Assembly: GCF_900327275.1 (NCBI RefSeq)
Contig: NZ_LS398548.1
Coordinates: 1,488,001 to 1,552,000 of the forward strand
Reading direction: 5' to 3'
DNA length: 64,000 bases
Source: Orientia tsutsugamushi
GTDB taxonomy: Bacteria; Pseudomonadota; Alphaproteobacteria; Rickettsiales; Rickettsiaceae
Shown here piece after piece: positions 9,863 through 20,656 of the stretch (position 1 is its first letter; the number at the start of each line of letters is the position of its first letter). Below the pieces are notes generated by a model. It saw nothing but the letters and a program-made list of their open reading frames with translations. It was not told where the DNA came from and searched no databases. Made by a program: the position numbers and the translations under genes.

Positions 9863-10909
9863 CTATTCTCCCTCATATATAGCATATGCTCCTGCAAGTT
9901 TATCTTCCATTAAGTCATTGAAGTAAGTGGGTTGAAGTTTTGTTAAATCATTATTACCTAGATTCTCTAATATCATCATCTTTAATTCTGGTGGTAAGTG
10001 AAGCCAAGATGTCTGACTTTCTTGATTAGCATCCTGATTGGATTCAAATATCTCATTTATTGATTCAGCTGCTCCTTGTAGCATCATAGATCTTGTTGTC
10101 ATCACTTCTACAATAGCCCTTTCAATAAAGGGAGAATACATACAAAACTCACCCTTAATCTTTATAAGATCAAGATCATAAGCCAATCTTGCTAGCGCTT
10201 CTTTATCTTTTTTCAGCATAAATATATCAAAAAAAGATAAGTTACTTTCGCTATCAAGAGTAGACTTCATTTGTTCTATTTCATTATGACATTTCTGTTC
10301 GAGTTCCTTTAGCAGATCTGATCCACTAATAAGTTGTTTATTGAAATTAAACCCTTTTAAAGTACTTTCACTAATCTTTACGCCACTGTGATCTAATTTA
10401 ACAATCTCAGCAACTAACAACTGCATAACTTCTCTATTTTTCTCTTGATCTTCCATAAATATCGTGAAAACTTCTCTAAATGGAGTTGTTGTGCCAAGTA
10501 TATCTAGTGCATTAAGATCACCCCCCTCCTTCAATAATAGAAGTTTTATAATATCAGGGTTGCAGTAATGAGCTGCATAATGAAAAGGAATATCATCATG
10601 GTGATTTCGTATATTAGGATCAGCTCCATTCTTCAATAGAAGCTTTATAAATTGTAAGCTTCCTTTACGAAAAGCGGAATGAAAAGGAGTGTTACCATAT
10701 GTATCTTGTGCATTAGGATCAGCTCCATGAGTTAATAAAAGGCTTGCAATTTCTAAGTGACCTGCTCTGATAGCATAATGTAAAGCCGTCGTATTAATCC
10801 TATCAGGTGAATTTATATAATCTAAATCATTTCCTTTCTCATGAAGAATTGATTGTACAGTTTGTATATTGCCACTTTTAGCAGCTTCATGTAAAGCAGT
10901 ATTCATCAT
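9863..10909 (-). CDS. Ankyrin-repeat protein with C-terminal F-box-like motif
   Basis: A 348-residue protein with about four ankyrin repeats at residues 3-150 (for example GHLEIASLLLTHGADPNAQD), a central helical region, and an F-box-like block near residues 302-325 (WLHLPPELKMMILENL). In Orientia, Ank proteins of this plan are type I-secreted effectors that bind host SKP1 in SCF ubiquitin ligases; that role is inferred here from architecture. A strong ribosome site (AGGAGATA) precedes the ATG. It is oriented against the tra operon and replaces the traC 3' part, any traW and the traU 5' part. Its stop codon falls at the junction with traC, so the C-terminus may be clipped. Confidence 0.85.
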   Translation of the reverse strand: MMNTALHEAAKSGNIQTVQSILHEKGNDLDYINSPDRINTTALHYAIRAGHLEIASLLLTHGADPNAQDTYGNTPFHSAFRKGSLQFIKLLLKNGADPNIRNHHDDIPFHYAAHYCNPDIIKLLLLKEGGDLNALDILGTTTPFREVFTIFMEDQEKNREVMQLLVAEIVKLDHSGVKISESTLKGFNFNKQLISGSDLLKELEQKCHNEIEQMKSTLDSESNLSFFDIFMLKKDKEALARLAYDLDLIKIKGEFCMYSPFIERAIVEVMTTRSMMLQGAAESINEIFESNQDANQESQTSWLHLPPELKMMILENLGNNDLTKLQPTYFNDLMEDKLAGAYAIYEGE

Positions 10910-11182
10910 TATCTCCTAAATTAGTTTTTTTTATTAACAATTAGAAACTTGAAAAGCTTCTGTGTAGAATTGCATTGTAAGTAAATGTAAAATAGCAAAT
11001 AATTACTCAATTTTTACCTTGAAATTAATTATATCTTACAAAGATAAGACACATTAAATAAGTAATTTGCAATCTAAAATTGAATATCTTTTTAATTATT
11101 TTATATGATTTTTTATTAACAAAATCATACTTTCCTCAAAACATCGCAAAATCACTTTTAAAGCAAAAAATAAATTAGCTGC

Positions 11183-11959
11183 CTTTGTCCTAAGCCAGGG
11201 ATTCCAGTGCCTGTACCTGGTATTCCTGTTGGATTTTGGGAGCCAGTACGCCTTGTAGACGTTACAAAGTCACCAATGTGTATGGTAAGTCTTGGAGGTT
11301 TGTCATTTGGAACTGCTACTCAAAAAGGCATGAAAGATGAGGCTGAAGGAAGTGCTTTTTACCACATTCATTGGTATGTCTATCCCGTGATTTACTGGCT
11401 GGAAATTTTGCTTGATTTTATTTGTCTGGAAATGGCTGCAGTCGATATAGCATATTTAACAGAGTTTGATCCATTATGGAGTGATGATGCTAAATCTGCG
11501 ATTTTAAATCCAGAAACGTTGTTGTTTCAAAATGTAGCTGCTTATCAAGCATGTATAGCTGATTGCATGAGTTGTAGCGCTGGTTTATTAGCAAGTGATT
11601 ATGCTTTTTGGTGTGCTGGATGTCAAGGAATGCTTTACCCTTTCACTGGAACTGCTGCAGCGCATAATGGTGGAGTTGGAACATCTGTATTAATGGTAAG
11701 TAAGTTTATGGCTAAGATGCATAGGCAGCTGATGTTATGGGGATATTATGGTTATAAAGGCCTATGTGGCAAGTATCCTATGCCTATCATAAAGAAAAGT
11801 CAGTATCGACTACAAATGACTTATCCGATTCCAGAAACTAAATCCTGTAAGAGCATAGGTCAAACAGAAGCTATATGGCAAGCTGGTAGAGAATTTCCAG
11901 TTAATGGTGAAGATTTTGGTTACTTGATTTGGCGAAAAAGAGATTGCTGTTTGCTTTGA
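11183..11959 (+). pseudogene. traU: Conjugative transfer protein TraU, N-terminus missing
   Basis: TraU is a periplasmic protein needed for F-type DNA transfer. Similarity starts abruptly at 11183 (LCPKPGIPVPVPGIPVGFW) and runs to an apparently natural C-terminus (IWRKRDCCLL). The cysteine-rich central part (ACIADCMSCSAGLL) is present. The first ~50 residues with the signal peptide are lost at the ankyrin-gene junction; the missing part can be seen in the other fragment at 51073-51690. It could start at GTG 11207 but would not be exported. Confidence 0.85.
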
Positions 11960-11981
11960 TTTATAAAGCTTGGAGAGGAAT

Positions 11982-12365
11982 ATGGTTATACGAGTAATGA
12001 TGTTGATGGTTTTATTATTTGTTAATAATGCTAATGCTTTTTTTTTGGATCAGCAAAAAACTTTTATTTTTGTCTCATTTTCAATGAGTGATGAGGCTTT
12101 AAAAAGCTATTTTGCTGAATCTCAAAAGGCTGGAGCTCAATTAGTGATGCGTGGGTTAATTAATAACTCATTTATACAAACAAAGAATAAAACTATGGAG
12201 CTTGGTATTAGCTTCGATATAGATCCTAGCTTGTTTGAGAAATATAAGGTTGATGTTGTACCAGTGATAGTAATAGATGATGAAAAAAGAGGATTAACCA
12301 AGAAATTAACTGGCCATATTCCTTTAGCAATAGCATTAGAAATTATGAATGAGAATACTCCATGA
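11982..12365 (+). CDS. trbC: Conjugative pilus assembly protein TrbC (F-type)
   Basis: Periplasmic protein of F-pilus assembly, acting with TraW and TraU. The ATG at 11982 follows the ribosome site GGAGAGGA. A signal peptide covers about residues 1-19 (ending NNANA). The body has the thioredoxin-like TrbC pattern FIFVSFSMSDEALKSYF and DVVPVIVIDD. Length and frame are intact. The end overlaps the traN start by ATGA at 12362, as expected within a compact operon. Confidence 0.85.
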   Translation: MVIRVMMLMVLLFVNNANAFFLDQQKTFIFVSFSMSDEALKSYFAESQKAGAQLVMRGLINNSFIQTKNKTMELGISFDIDPSLFEKYKVDVVPVIVIDDEKRGLTKKLTGHIPLAIALEIMNENTP

Positions 12366-12844
12366 AGCAACTTATAGCGCTAGTTTTGATAACATTGAAC
12401 ATCAATGGTTGTATAGCTTCAATGCAAAGCAGTTATAATGAAGCTAAAAACTATAATGTAAATCTTGGAAATTCTTCAAATACACAAGAATTATTTCATC
12501 AAGGTAGTAATGTCAATTATCCTAATAATGATGAGGATTTAACCTATCATGGCCGTAATCAGCTTGGTACAGAAAGTGGGGCAATGTTATTTCAAGCTGA
12601 AAACAGTAAAAACAATGCCTTAACTCAACATAATATCAACGATCAAAATTATATGATAGCTAATTCAATGAGAATTGAATCTAATCCTTTAAGTGCTCTT
12701 GATAGCAGTAACTTCGTAACTCAGACAAGTAAAATTAATACTGAAATTATTCAAAGTTGTACTGAAGGCAGTAATTTTAACAAAGTTGATTTCATTAAAA
12801 TCAATATGGATGAACTATTTGGTGATATACTCACTAAGGCTTAA
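12362..12844 (+). pseudogene. traN: Conjugative transfer protein TraN, 5' fragment
   Basis: TraN is the large outer-membrane mating-pair stabilisation protein. Only 160 residues remain: a lipoprotein-like leader with NINGCIAS (cysteine at about residue 17), a polar region, and the conserved start of the TraN body (IIQSCTEGSNF). After about 12780 the sequence is no longer TraN and ends in a short unrelated tail. The rest of traN, several hundred residues, was replaced by the two unknown genes that follow. Confidence 0.7.
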
Positions 12845-13039
12845 AACAGCATGAACAAAGACATTATTGCAGGCATCAAAGATAAAGTTCATCGTGTGCA
12901 ACAAAATCGAGTTGCTTCATAAAGTATATTCTTTATAAATGATTTTATTTTCCTCATTTAGATATTGCTTTACTTTCGAAAAAAACTAAGTTACCATCGC
13001 TAACTCTTAGTGTATAGGTGATTATAAGTATATTTAAAG
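12845..13039. other. Junction region downstream of traN
   Basis: Contains a 23-codon open stretch starting at the ATG at 12851 (MNKDIIAGIKDKVHR) with no recognised family, and AT-rich sequence before the next gene. It looks like the scar where foreign DNA entered the tra operon. Confidence 0.35.
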
Positions 13040-14233
13040 ATGCAGATAATAAAAATCATGTTAAGTGCTGTAAATTATTGGGGATATAAATGTTATACTC
13101 AATTAGTTCATGGATCTAATCTGGATGAAAATCAAGATTTATATAGCAAAAATATTTTTTTAACAGGAGGAAGAGCACAGAGTTTTAAGTGTAAAGGAGT
13201 TCGCGAATTATTATGTATAAATGAACGAGTTAATCATTCTATATGGATAGAAAAAAGGCGATTAGATATAGAGATGCAGCAAAATAATCAAGATAGTAGC
13301 ATCGTAGTTGATGATTTTTGTTGTAGTATTTCATTAATTTGGAGCAAGAATCTTTCTGACCTTGCAACTGAAGATGAGATTATTGTTAATGGTTATTGTT
13401 CTATGCCTATAACAAATTTGTTATCTAAACCAAATTTATGCCGTCAAACAAAAGCTTTTTCTTTTACTTCATATGATAATTGTGATTTAACACAATTATC
13501 TTTAGTATTTGGAGATTTTTTAATAGAAATAAAAAATGTATTTAAAAACGCACAAAATAATATACCAGATGATAGGTGGGTAATATTTTCTAAGTTTGTA
13601 GATATATTTTTTGTTGAAGTTATGCGTAATCCTACAACATTAATCACTCTACCTATGTGTTTTGAGTTATATAATCATCTTGTTAATAATAGCGATGACC
13701 TAGAAAAATTTATACAAAGCAATATTTTATTATATCAAAATATTAATCAAGAAAGTATGCAAAATAGCGAAGATGATGATGATCAAAGCAACAACGATAA
13801 TCATGATATTATTTTGCGTTGTATACTAATGGACTACTTTTCAATGTCTACTGAAGGAGCTGTAGTTTCTAGTATGCTTTTTTCTCAAAAAATAAATGAA
13901 GTATTAGAAAATCATGGATTATGCAAATATTATTACTCTTATGATAATCGTGCTACTAATCGTGCTACTAAAGGAAAAATTTCATTGATACATACTTTTG
14001 CTAATAAGGAGGCTAAAATTGTTCAAGAATGGCTATCTTTGGTTCGAAATGTTAAATCAGAAGATTATAGTCCTACAAATAAGGCAATTACTCTTTTTGC
14101 GAAAGAGATAGATAATTTATTAGTTGATTGGTATGGAGAGGAAAATATTCACAATTTATGTTCTGAATCAATACACAAAGATGTACTAATTGGCATTAGT
14201 GATGCAGTATATAAGGATATAAAACTTGAATAA
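13040..14233 (+). CDS. Unknown 397-residue protein inserted between traN and traF
   Basis: Not recognised. The protein is intact, has no clear signal peptide or membrane segment, and is relatively rich in Cys, Asp and Asn. An acidic low-complexity linker (EDDDDQSNNDNHD) at about residues 247-258 separates an N-terminal half from a helical C-terminal half. A 12-bp direct repeat creates NRATNRAT near residue 312. No good ribosome site is seen before the first ATG, so the start is uncertain. It sits with 14326-14730 in a segment that replaced the traN 3' part and the traF signal peptide, so it is cargo rather than a transfer gene. Confidence 0.65.
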   Translation: MQIIKIMLSAVNYWGYKCYTQLVHGSNLDENQDLYSKNIFLTGGRAQSFKCKGVRELLCINERVNHSIWIEKRRLDIEMQQNNQDSSIVVDDFCCSISLIWSKNLSDLATEDEIIVNGYCSMPITNLLSKPNLCRQTKAFSFTSYDNCDLTQLSLVFGDFLIEIKNVFKNAQNNIPDDRWVIFSKFVDIFFVEVMRNPTTLITLPMCFELYNHLVNNSDDLEKFIQSNILLYQNINQESMQNSEDDDDQSNNDNHDIILRCILMDYFSMSTEGAVVSSMLFSQKINEVLENHGLCKYYYSYDNRATNRATKGKISLIHTFANKEAKIVQEWLSLVRNVKSEDYSPTNKAITLFAKEIDNLLVDWYGEENIHNLCSESIHKDVLIGISDAVYKDIKLE

Positions 14234-14325
14234 TTGAGTTATACTAAATTTTATTTAAAAAATAATTGACTGTGATCTATTAACTTAGTTATAATAAAAA
14301 TTATACTAAAATTATGGGGTGAAAA

Positions 14326-14730
14326 ATGGGATATAAAACACTTACAGAACAAAAACAGTGTTATATTCAGTACCAAAAAGAGTATTTACTTCGAGAACAA
14401 CAAAGGATTTATAAGCAGAGAAATGATGCACTTAAGGCAAAATTACGAAAAAATGACGATGAATCTAAATTTCTAACAAAATTAATTAACTGTATAAAAG
14501 ATACTAGTGATAATGCTATAAAAATCAAGCAAATACATAGTCTTGTAGAAGGTAAGGTAGATATATTCAAATGTTTAATGAAAAAGGAATCATCTGGTAG
14601 TGTAAGTAAAATAATGGATGCTGTAGATGCAATTGCTGAAGAATGTGGCGGAGTAGAACTATCTGTAGAGTTTGAAAAAGAAGTATCAAAACACTGTGGT
14701 ATATCAGCTTTGCTTAATGATTGGGATTAA
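14326..14730 (+). CDS. Unknown small helical protein, second cargo gene in the tra operon
   Basis: Not recognised. The 134-residue product starts with a long charged helix (residues 5-50, rich in Gln, Lys, Arg) and ends with an acidic helical part. No membrane segment or signal. TGGGGTGAAAA lies just ahead of the ATG and resembles the GGGTG-type ribosome site of the unknown RAGE gene at 29832. It follows the 397-residue gene on the same strand with a 92-bp gap containing possible promoter-like AT-rich sequence, so the two may or may not be co-transcribed. Confidence 0.6.
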   Translation: MGYKTLTEQKQCYIQYQKEYLLREQQRIYKQRNDALKAKLRKNDDESKFLTKLINCIKDTSDNAIKIKQIHSLVEGKVDIFKCLMKKESSGSVSKIMDAVDAIAEECGGVELSVEFEKEVSKHCGISALLNDWD

Positions 14731-14813
14731 TGCAAACACTTCATTAATTTAAAAAAGTAGAAGGTAATAGCCAATAATAACAATACTTAATTACTTATCG
14801 ATAGAATTAGCTA

Positions 14814-15467
14814 TTGCTAACTCTTCGCCTACATGGTTTTTTATGGTACAATGATAAACATGGTCATGAGCCTGATGACTCTACTTCTAAGTTGATAAAT
14901 TTGGCCCATGATCATAGAATCGAGGAATTAAAGGAGCAATTTAATGGAGCTCAGCGTATAGCGCTTGATAATCCAACGCTCGAAAATGTAATTACAGCCC
15001 AAAGATTGCAGAAGCAAATCATGGAGAAGGCGCATAAGTTTGCTACTATGTGGCAATTAGCTACTCTACTTGATTATCAACTGATTAATGCTCATGAGCC
15101 ATCTAATAGCTTACATAGAAAGCTATATCAAGAAAAATCAGAGCAGAAAAACGACTTAAAACTCAAAAACATTGCTAAAAACTGGGGCTTGATTCTGCAA
15201 GTTAAAGAAGATTGCTTGCTCTGTAAGGCCTTTATGCCTATTGTTCAGGGCTTTGCTAATAAATATGCATTTCAGTTGCTAGCTGTCAGTAAGAATAATG
15301 AGTTGCTTAATAAACTAAATCCTAAGCATATTGTACCTGTATTATATCTAGTAGCTAGCGATGGTAAAAAAATATATTCAGTAGCTAGAGGCATAATCTC
15401 TGAGAATAAAATTATCGACAATATTCTAGCAATCGATAGATATTATCATAAATTGGAGACTAGATGA
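14814..15467 (+). pseudogene. traF: Conjugative transfer protein TraF, signal peptide missing
   Basis: TraF is a periplasmic thioredoxin-fold protein of F-type pilus assembly. The frame contains the TraF start GFLWYND, the family's central helical part and a C-terminal thioredoxin-like domain with a CLLC motif (about residues 135-138). Only a TTG at 14814 could start it; the ATG and signal peptide expected upstream are missing because the cargo segment ends here. Without export it would not act. The end overlaps traH by 4 bp. Confidence 0.75.
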
Positions 15468-16766
15468 GCATCAAAATCAGAGTTTATGTTATTGCAGCAT
15501 TATTTTTGCTACAAGCTCTAGTATCACTAGCTTGGAATATCGAAAACGTATTTCAAGGAATGAGTGTTAATGTTACTAGATCTGGATCATATCAGAATCA
15601 AGCGGCTGGATATTATGCGGCTGGCGGATTATCTGCCAGAACAAGCCAAACATCCTTTCAGCCATTTGCTATAACTCCACCATCTTTAAACATGAGCTGT
15701 AGCGGTATTGACGCCTATCTTGGTAGTTTCTCTGTTATTTCTGGAGAAGAATTAGTTCAACTAATGAAGAATATTGGTTCTCAAGCTAAAGTTTATGCAT
15801 TTTCATTAGGATTAAAAACATTTGCTCCACAGATCGAAAATGCTCTTAAGGACTTGCGTAATCTAGCAATGGAGATGAATCAATTTGCCAAAGGAGATTG
15901 TGAATTAACAAAAGCATTATTTGCTACAGCTTTACCAAGAAACTGGGCTATGAGAGAAGCTGTTTGCCGTGATATACAGTCACAAAGCGGGTTTGATTAT
16001 TTTGCCGCTGGTAAAAAATGTCGTAATTATTTAGATCAAAAACAAGCTCTACGACAAGCACAAAACAAGGATTCAGAGTTAATGCTTGATGATTATAACA
16101 TCTTCACTAAAGCAGCAGCAAAGGTTGGAATACCATCAAATATGCATGATTCAATCATGTCTATGACTGGCACTATCGTGGTTACAAACAATAATGTACA
16201 CTTTTATGACTCATTAGCTCAGGATGAAAAAAGTTGGATTAGTCATTTAAAAGGCGGAGAATCAGCCTCGATTTACAGCTGTGATAGTGTCAGTTGCTTG
16301 CATTCAGAGCTTGCAACGAAATATCACAATATTACCAGAGAAATCTTATGCAGGTAAAGCTAAACAACAATTGAAGAATCTAAAAATTAAATTTGATAAT
16401 AATACTGAATTTAGTAACCCTGAAATAGCCTTTTTATCTTCGATTGGAGATATATTTCCGATTTATGATTATATCATATTAGAATATATTTCTGGAGTCA
16501 CAATTTTAGATAGCTCATCAGAATTAATAGCTAGCTATACATTAGTTCAGCATTTAAAGGAAGTAATCACCGAAATACGTAGAGCCGTTACTTCACTAGG
16601 TGCTAAACAAGTTTCGAATGAACATTTAGAAAGATATTTGAAGGAATTGAATCTAGTTCAACTTTTTGCAAATGAAAAATGGACTAGCCTACAAACAGAT
16701 GCAAGTCGAATAGATAAAAGGGCTAGATTAATAGAGCAGCATTTAATAGCGAAGGAGAAAAGTTAA
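15464..16766 (+). pseudogene. traH: Conjugative transfer protein TraH, frameshifted
   Basis: TraH is a periplasmic F-type pilus assembly protein. The first frame (15464-16357) has a signal peptide (residues 1-23) and the TraH body with LNMSCSGIDAYLGSFSVISG. Near 16340 the frame breaks: the continuation LPEKSYAGKAKQQLKN is in a second phase, open to 16766, and gives the normal C-terminal region. A one-base loss explains it. The stop overlaps the traG start by one base. Confidence 0.85.
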
Positions 16767-18035
16767 TGGATTACGTAATATACACATTTGGTGGTGGAGA
16801 TCTGTTATGGCATGTGTTTAACGGCATAGGCAGAGTCTTTGCTTCAAATAGCGAATACTTCACTCCAGTAGGCCACTTAGCCTTGACTATTGGCTGCATA
16901 TGGGCTGCTACTAGGGCTATTTTTAGAGGAAATATCGGCATCTTTGCTATGGAATGGTTTTTTCCATCGATATTTATTTTTACGCTATTATTTGCTCCCA
17001 AATCTACTGTTTGGCTGAAGGATGAGGTATCAATGAGTGCACCAGTAAAAGTTGATAATATTCCGATAGGTATTGCAATGTTTGCTTCTCTTTCCTCGCA
17101 AACGAGTTACTTTGTGTCCAAAATGTTGGAAAATCATCTTTTACCGGCTTATGAAGGACTATCAAGCAGAAAAACTGGTATTATGTTTGGAGCTAAGGCT
17201 GTAGCTAAGATTCGAGATGTGCAAATACATGATCCAGTAACTTTAACTAATACTAAGGAATTTCTTAGACAATGCTTTATGAAGCCTTACATCATAGGTA
17301 ATATCTTAGGCAAAAAAGCTGCTGCTCAACAAACTAATGATATCATAGGATTTATCGAGCAGAATATACCTAATAATTTCGGTATTTATTATCGCGAACC
17401 TAGTAATTTAGGTATTAGTTTCAAGACATGTAGGCAAGCTACTCCATTAATTAAAGCAGCAATTCATAAAGAATTAAATGAAGGGCTTTTAACAAACTTT
17501 GCAGCTGCGATTGGAGTTCAATCTGATCAGTCACACATGTTAAGTCAAAGACTAAAAGTCATGACTGGCGACACACTAAAATATTTACAGAGAGAGCAAC
17601 AAGATATTCATGAATGGATGAAGCAAGCTATGCTACTTAATGCTAATCGTGAGTCATATGATGACTGGCGTGAGAAGTTTTCATTATCACGAATTTATCC
17701 TAATCTGGTGAGTATGCATGCAATCAGAGGGCTCTTTCAAAAATCATTTTCGTATCTAGTCGCTGGGGAAATGGCTGCTGACATGATGCCTATTTTACAA
17801 TCTGTTTTTTTTGCAGTAGTAGTTTCAATGATCTTTTACCTACTAAATATAATCCTAATATTATTTCAGAACATGAACTAACAATTCAAAAGTTAACAGA
17901 ATTGAACAATTCTACTATTGCAAAAGAATTTGAGCAAAAACTACAGATATTGAAAAAATACTCTTGAGATAGATAAATTTTCAGAATCAAGGAAATTTCA
18001 CTAGGGGCTCACAGTTATTTGCTCATAAGTTAAGA
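16766..18035 (+). pseudogene. traG: Conjugative transfer protein TraG, truncated
   Basis: TraG is an inner-membrane protein of mating-pair formation and stabilisation. The frame 16766-17881 gives the N-terminal 371 residues with several hydrophobic segments (about 28-46, 55-73 and 343-366). At 17881 it stops. The next 150 bp hold only short pieces of the periplasmic C-terminal part, after which traD begins, so several hundred residues are deleted. Confidence 0.75.
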
Positions 18036-19730
18036 ATGTTTGAGCAAGGTAGTACCAACGTTTTTATAATTGGATTAGGATTATCGATATTCTGGATTAT
18101 ATGTCGATTATATCAAAAAGTTTTTCTGAGCAGCTTGTATTATTTTGCAATTGAAAGATATGTGCAGCTTAAGCTAGCAATTGGTGAGCATTTTTATGAT
18201 ATCGATCAAATAGGCATTAAGTTTTATAGTTTAAGGTTTAAAAAATGGATGCACCTCAATGCTCAAGACTTTTTGCATGAGTTTTATACAGGCCAACATG
18301 GATTTAAAATACAGCAATTATGGGAATTCCTAATCAATTCAGCATTATTAGAAGGATTAATTGTTTTTGCTATTGGTGTGATAATTTCAATTGTTTTCTT
18401 TACAGCTCAAGGCAAAAAAACGATTATTAAGGCCAAAATTAGAGGCGCTGATTTTGTACGGAGTAGGAGGAAATCTATCTAAAATGCTAAAAAGCGCTAA
18501 AAAGGCCTCGAAAATCTGTTTTGGAGACTTGCCATTAGTAAAGAATAGTGAAAGGCTACACATTCTTATTACTGGAACAACAGGTACTGGTAAAACTAAT
18601 ATGCTTAACGAACTGCTACCACAAATTCGATTACACAAAGATCGAGCAATCATTGTAGACACTACTGGAGCTTTTACTGATAGATTTTTTGATCATAAAT
18701 GTGATAAACTGCTTAATCCTTTTGAAAAAATAGTGAGCAATGGTTGCCTTGGAATGATTGTTTTGAAGCAGCTGATTTTCATGATATAGCGAGTAGTTTT
18801 AGTAATTATACTCCTAAACTTGATGACTTTTTTGCTAAAAATGCTGAATTAGTCTTGTCTGAAGCATTGAAGCTATATAAGGATGATAAAGATATCATAA
18901 AATTAATTCATACAATCATTTACTCTGATAATAGACAATTTGCAAAAGCTTTTAGAAACACAGCTGTATCAGGTATTATAAGCGAAAGCGCACTTGAAAC
19001 TTCTGCAGGAATTCAGTCTACGCTTGGAAAGAATATTACTTCGCTACAATATTTAAAGCCTGGAGGTAGTTTTAGCATAAAAGAATGGTTTAGTAATTCA
19101 AATGAAACTGGCTGGCTATTTATCACAGCTAACCCAAATCAAAGAGCTACTTTATGCCCACTTATTTCAGCTTGGATAAGCATAGCTATCAAAGCTTTGA
19201 TGTGTAGAAATCCTAATCATGATAACAAAAACATGTGGTTTATACTTGATGAACTTCCAGCTCTACAAAAAGTTTCGTCTTTACCAGTTGCTTTGGCTGA
19301 AAGTAGAAAGTATGGAGGCTGCTTTGTTGCTGGATTGCAGAACATTCATCAATTAGAAGCAATATATGGGGCTGCTGAATGTGCTTCTATGCTGGATTTG
19401 TTTAATAGTAAATTTATTTTTCGAGTTAGCGATCAGGTTACAGCTTATAAGTCAGCATTAACACTAGGTGAACAAGAAATTATTGAAACTCAAGAGAACT
19501 TGTCATATGGATCAAATACTATGCGAGATGGAGTAAATATGAATAATGTTGAGCGTAAAAAGATTTTAGTTATGCCATCTGAAATTATGAACCTACCAGA
19601 CCTAACTTGTTATGTAAAGCTTGCTGGTAACTTTCCTATCACAAAACTAACTATGCAGCTACAAAACTTAAATACAGCTTTTGTTTGTGAATATAAATTG
19701 CTCAAAAAACTTAAGTTAGTAGAGTATTAA
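18036..19730 (+). pseudogene. traD: Type IV coupling protein TraD (F-type, VirD4-like), two frameshifts
   Basis: TraD is the inner-membrane ATPase that brings the relaxase-DNA complex to the channel. Frame one (18036-18482) has two transmembrane segments and the N-terminal domain. Frame two (18391-18789) has Walker A GTTGTGKTN. Frame three (18744-19730) has WNDCFEAADFHDIA, Walker B MWFILDELPAL and the C-terminal coupling domain. The second break lies at the A6 run 18725-18730, where seven As would restore SEQWLPWNDC. All domains are present but in three phases. Confidence 0.9.
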
Positions 19731-19739
19731 TTCGAAAAA

Positions 19740-20630
19740 TTAATACTCTATGTTATTTTTTAAATTAATCACTTCTTCTTTTGACAATCCGGTATTTTCA
19801 AAAATAAATTCAACTAAAAAGCCAGCTTTTAATAAGTTCATTGCAAGCTCTTGTGCAGCTTCAGCTCTGCCTTCAGCTCTGCCTTCGTCAATATATTGTG
19901 CAGCAATTGTTCCCATAATCCTTTTTCTATCCTCAATTGATAAATTTTCGTCCAGTAATTTTTTTAACCTAGGTTGCTCATCTTTACTAACCTTACTTAT
20001 AGTATAATGCAATAACGCTTTTATGTAAAGAAAGCCATTTTCTTTATCTTTTTGTGCTATTTCTTGTAGTGTATCAAAAAATTTTGCCCATAGCTCTATT
20101 ATATCCGGTTGATTATGAATATACTTCATAAAATGAACTAGTGCAGCAGTTGCTTTTCTTTTTATTTCACTATCTGGCATTGCTTGCCAATCGATTAATA
20201 AGTATTCAGAACCCATCAACTCTTTAGCTAATTTAGGATCATCAAACAGTTCCCATAAGGTTCTTGGAGCATTAAATCGTTCAGATCCGTGATATACTAC
20301 TATTGGTACAACAATTGGTAATTTACAACGTTCTTTTGTACGCTTTTTTAGTCCTTTTTTATGCCTTTTTAATATTGATAATGTGTATTGCCATAATTTG
20401 AACGCGATACAATAATCAGATCTTAATTCTGCCTCGATAAGTACATATATAAATGCATCATTATTATTTTTTGTTTTAACTGAAAATAGCACGTCACACA
20501 TACTACTGCGTAAATTAGCTTCAACAAACGATTCTTGTTCAACTTTTATAGTACTTAAATCTAGTATGTTTTTAACTTCATTTGGTAAAAAATCATTTGT
20601 AAAATCCAGAGCTGCTTTTGGATCATTCAT
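19740..20630 (-). CDS. Rpn family recombination-promoting nuclease (PD-(D/E)XK)
   Basis: Members of this transposase-like family (PDDEXK) cut DNA and promote RecA-independent recombination. Here 296 residues cover the nuclease core (Asp in MCDVLFSV, Glu in VLIEAELRSD) and the C-terminal helical part with GRAEGRAEAAQELA. The conserved family start KHDGLFKDLM is encoded just upstream of the chosen ATG, but there is no standard start codon before an upstream stop. The 5' end therefore seems to have been lost at the junction with the TraA-like gene, and the ATG at 20630 begins about 8 residues late. Confidence 0.75.
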   Translation of the reverse strand: MNDPKAALDFTNDFLPNEVKNILDLSTIKVEQESFVEANLRSSMCDVLFSVKTKNNNDAFIYVLIEAELRSDYCIAFKLWQYTLSILKRHKKGLKKRTKERCKLPIVVPIVVYHGSERFNAPRTLWELFDDPKLAKELMGSEYLLIDWQAMPDSEIKRKATAALVHFMKYIHNQPDIIELWAKFFDTLQEIAQKDKENGFLYIKALLHYTISKVSKDEQPRLKKLLDENLSIEDRKRIMGTIAAQYIDEGRAEGRAEAAQELAMNLLKAGFLVEFIFENTGLSKEEVINLKNNIEY

Positions 20631-20656
20631 TAAATCTTTAAATAGTCCATCGTGTT

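Noticed and set aside
18387-18662. 91-residue minus-strand frame
   Set aside because: Antisense to the Walker A region of traD; an artefact of coding bias.
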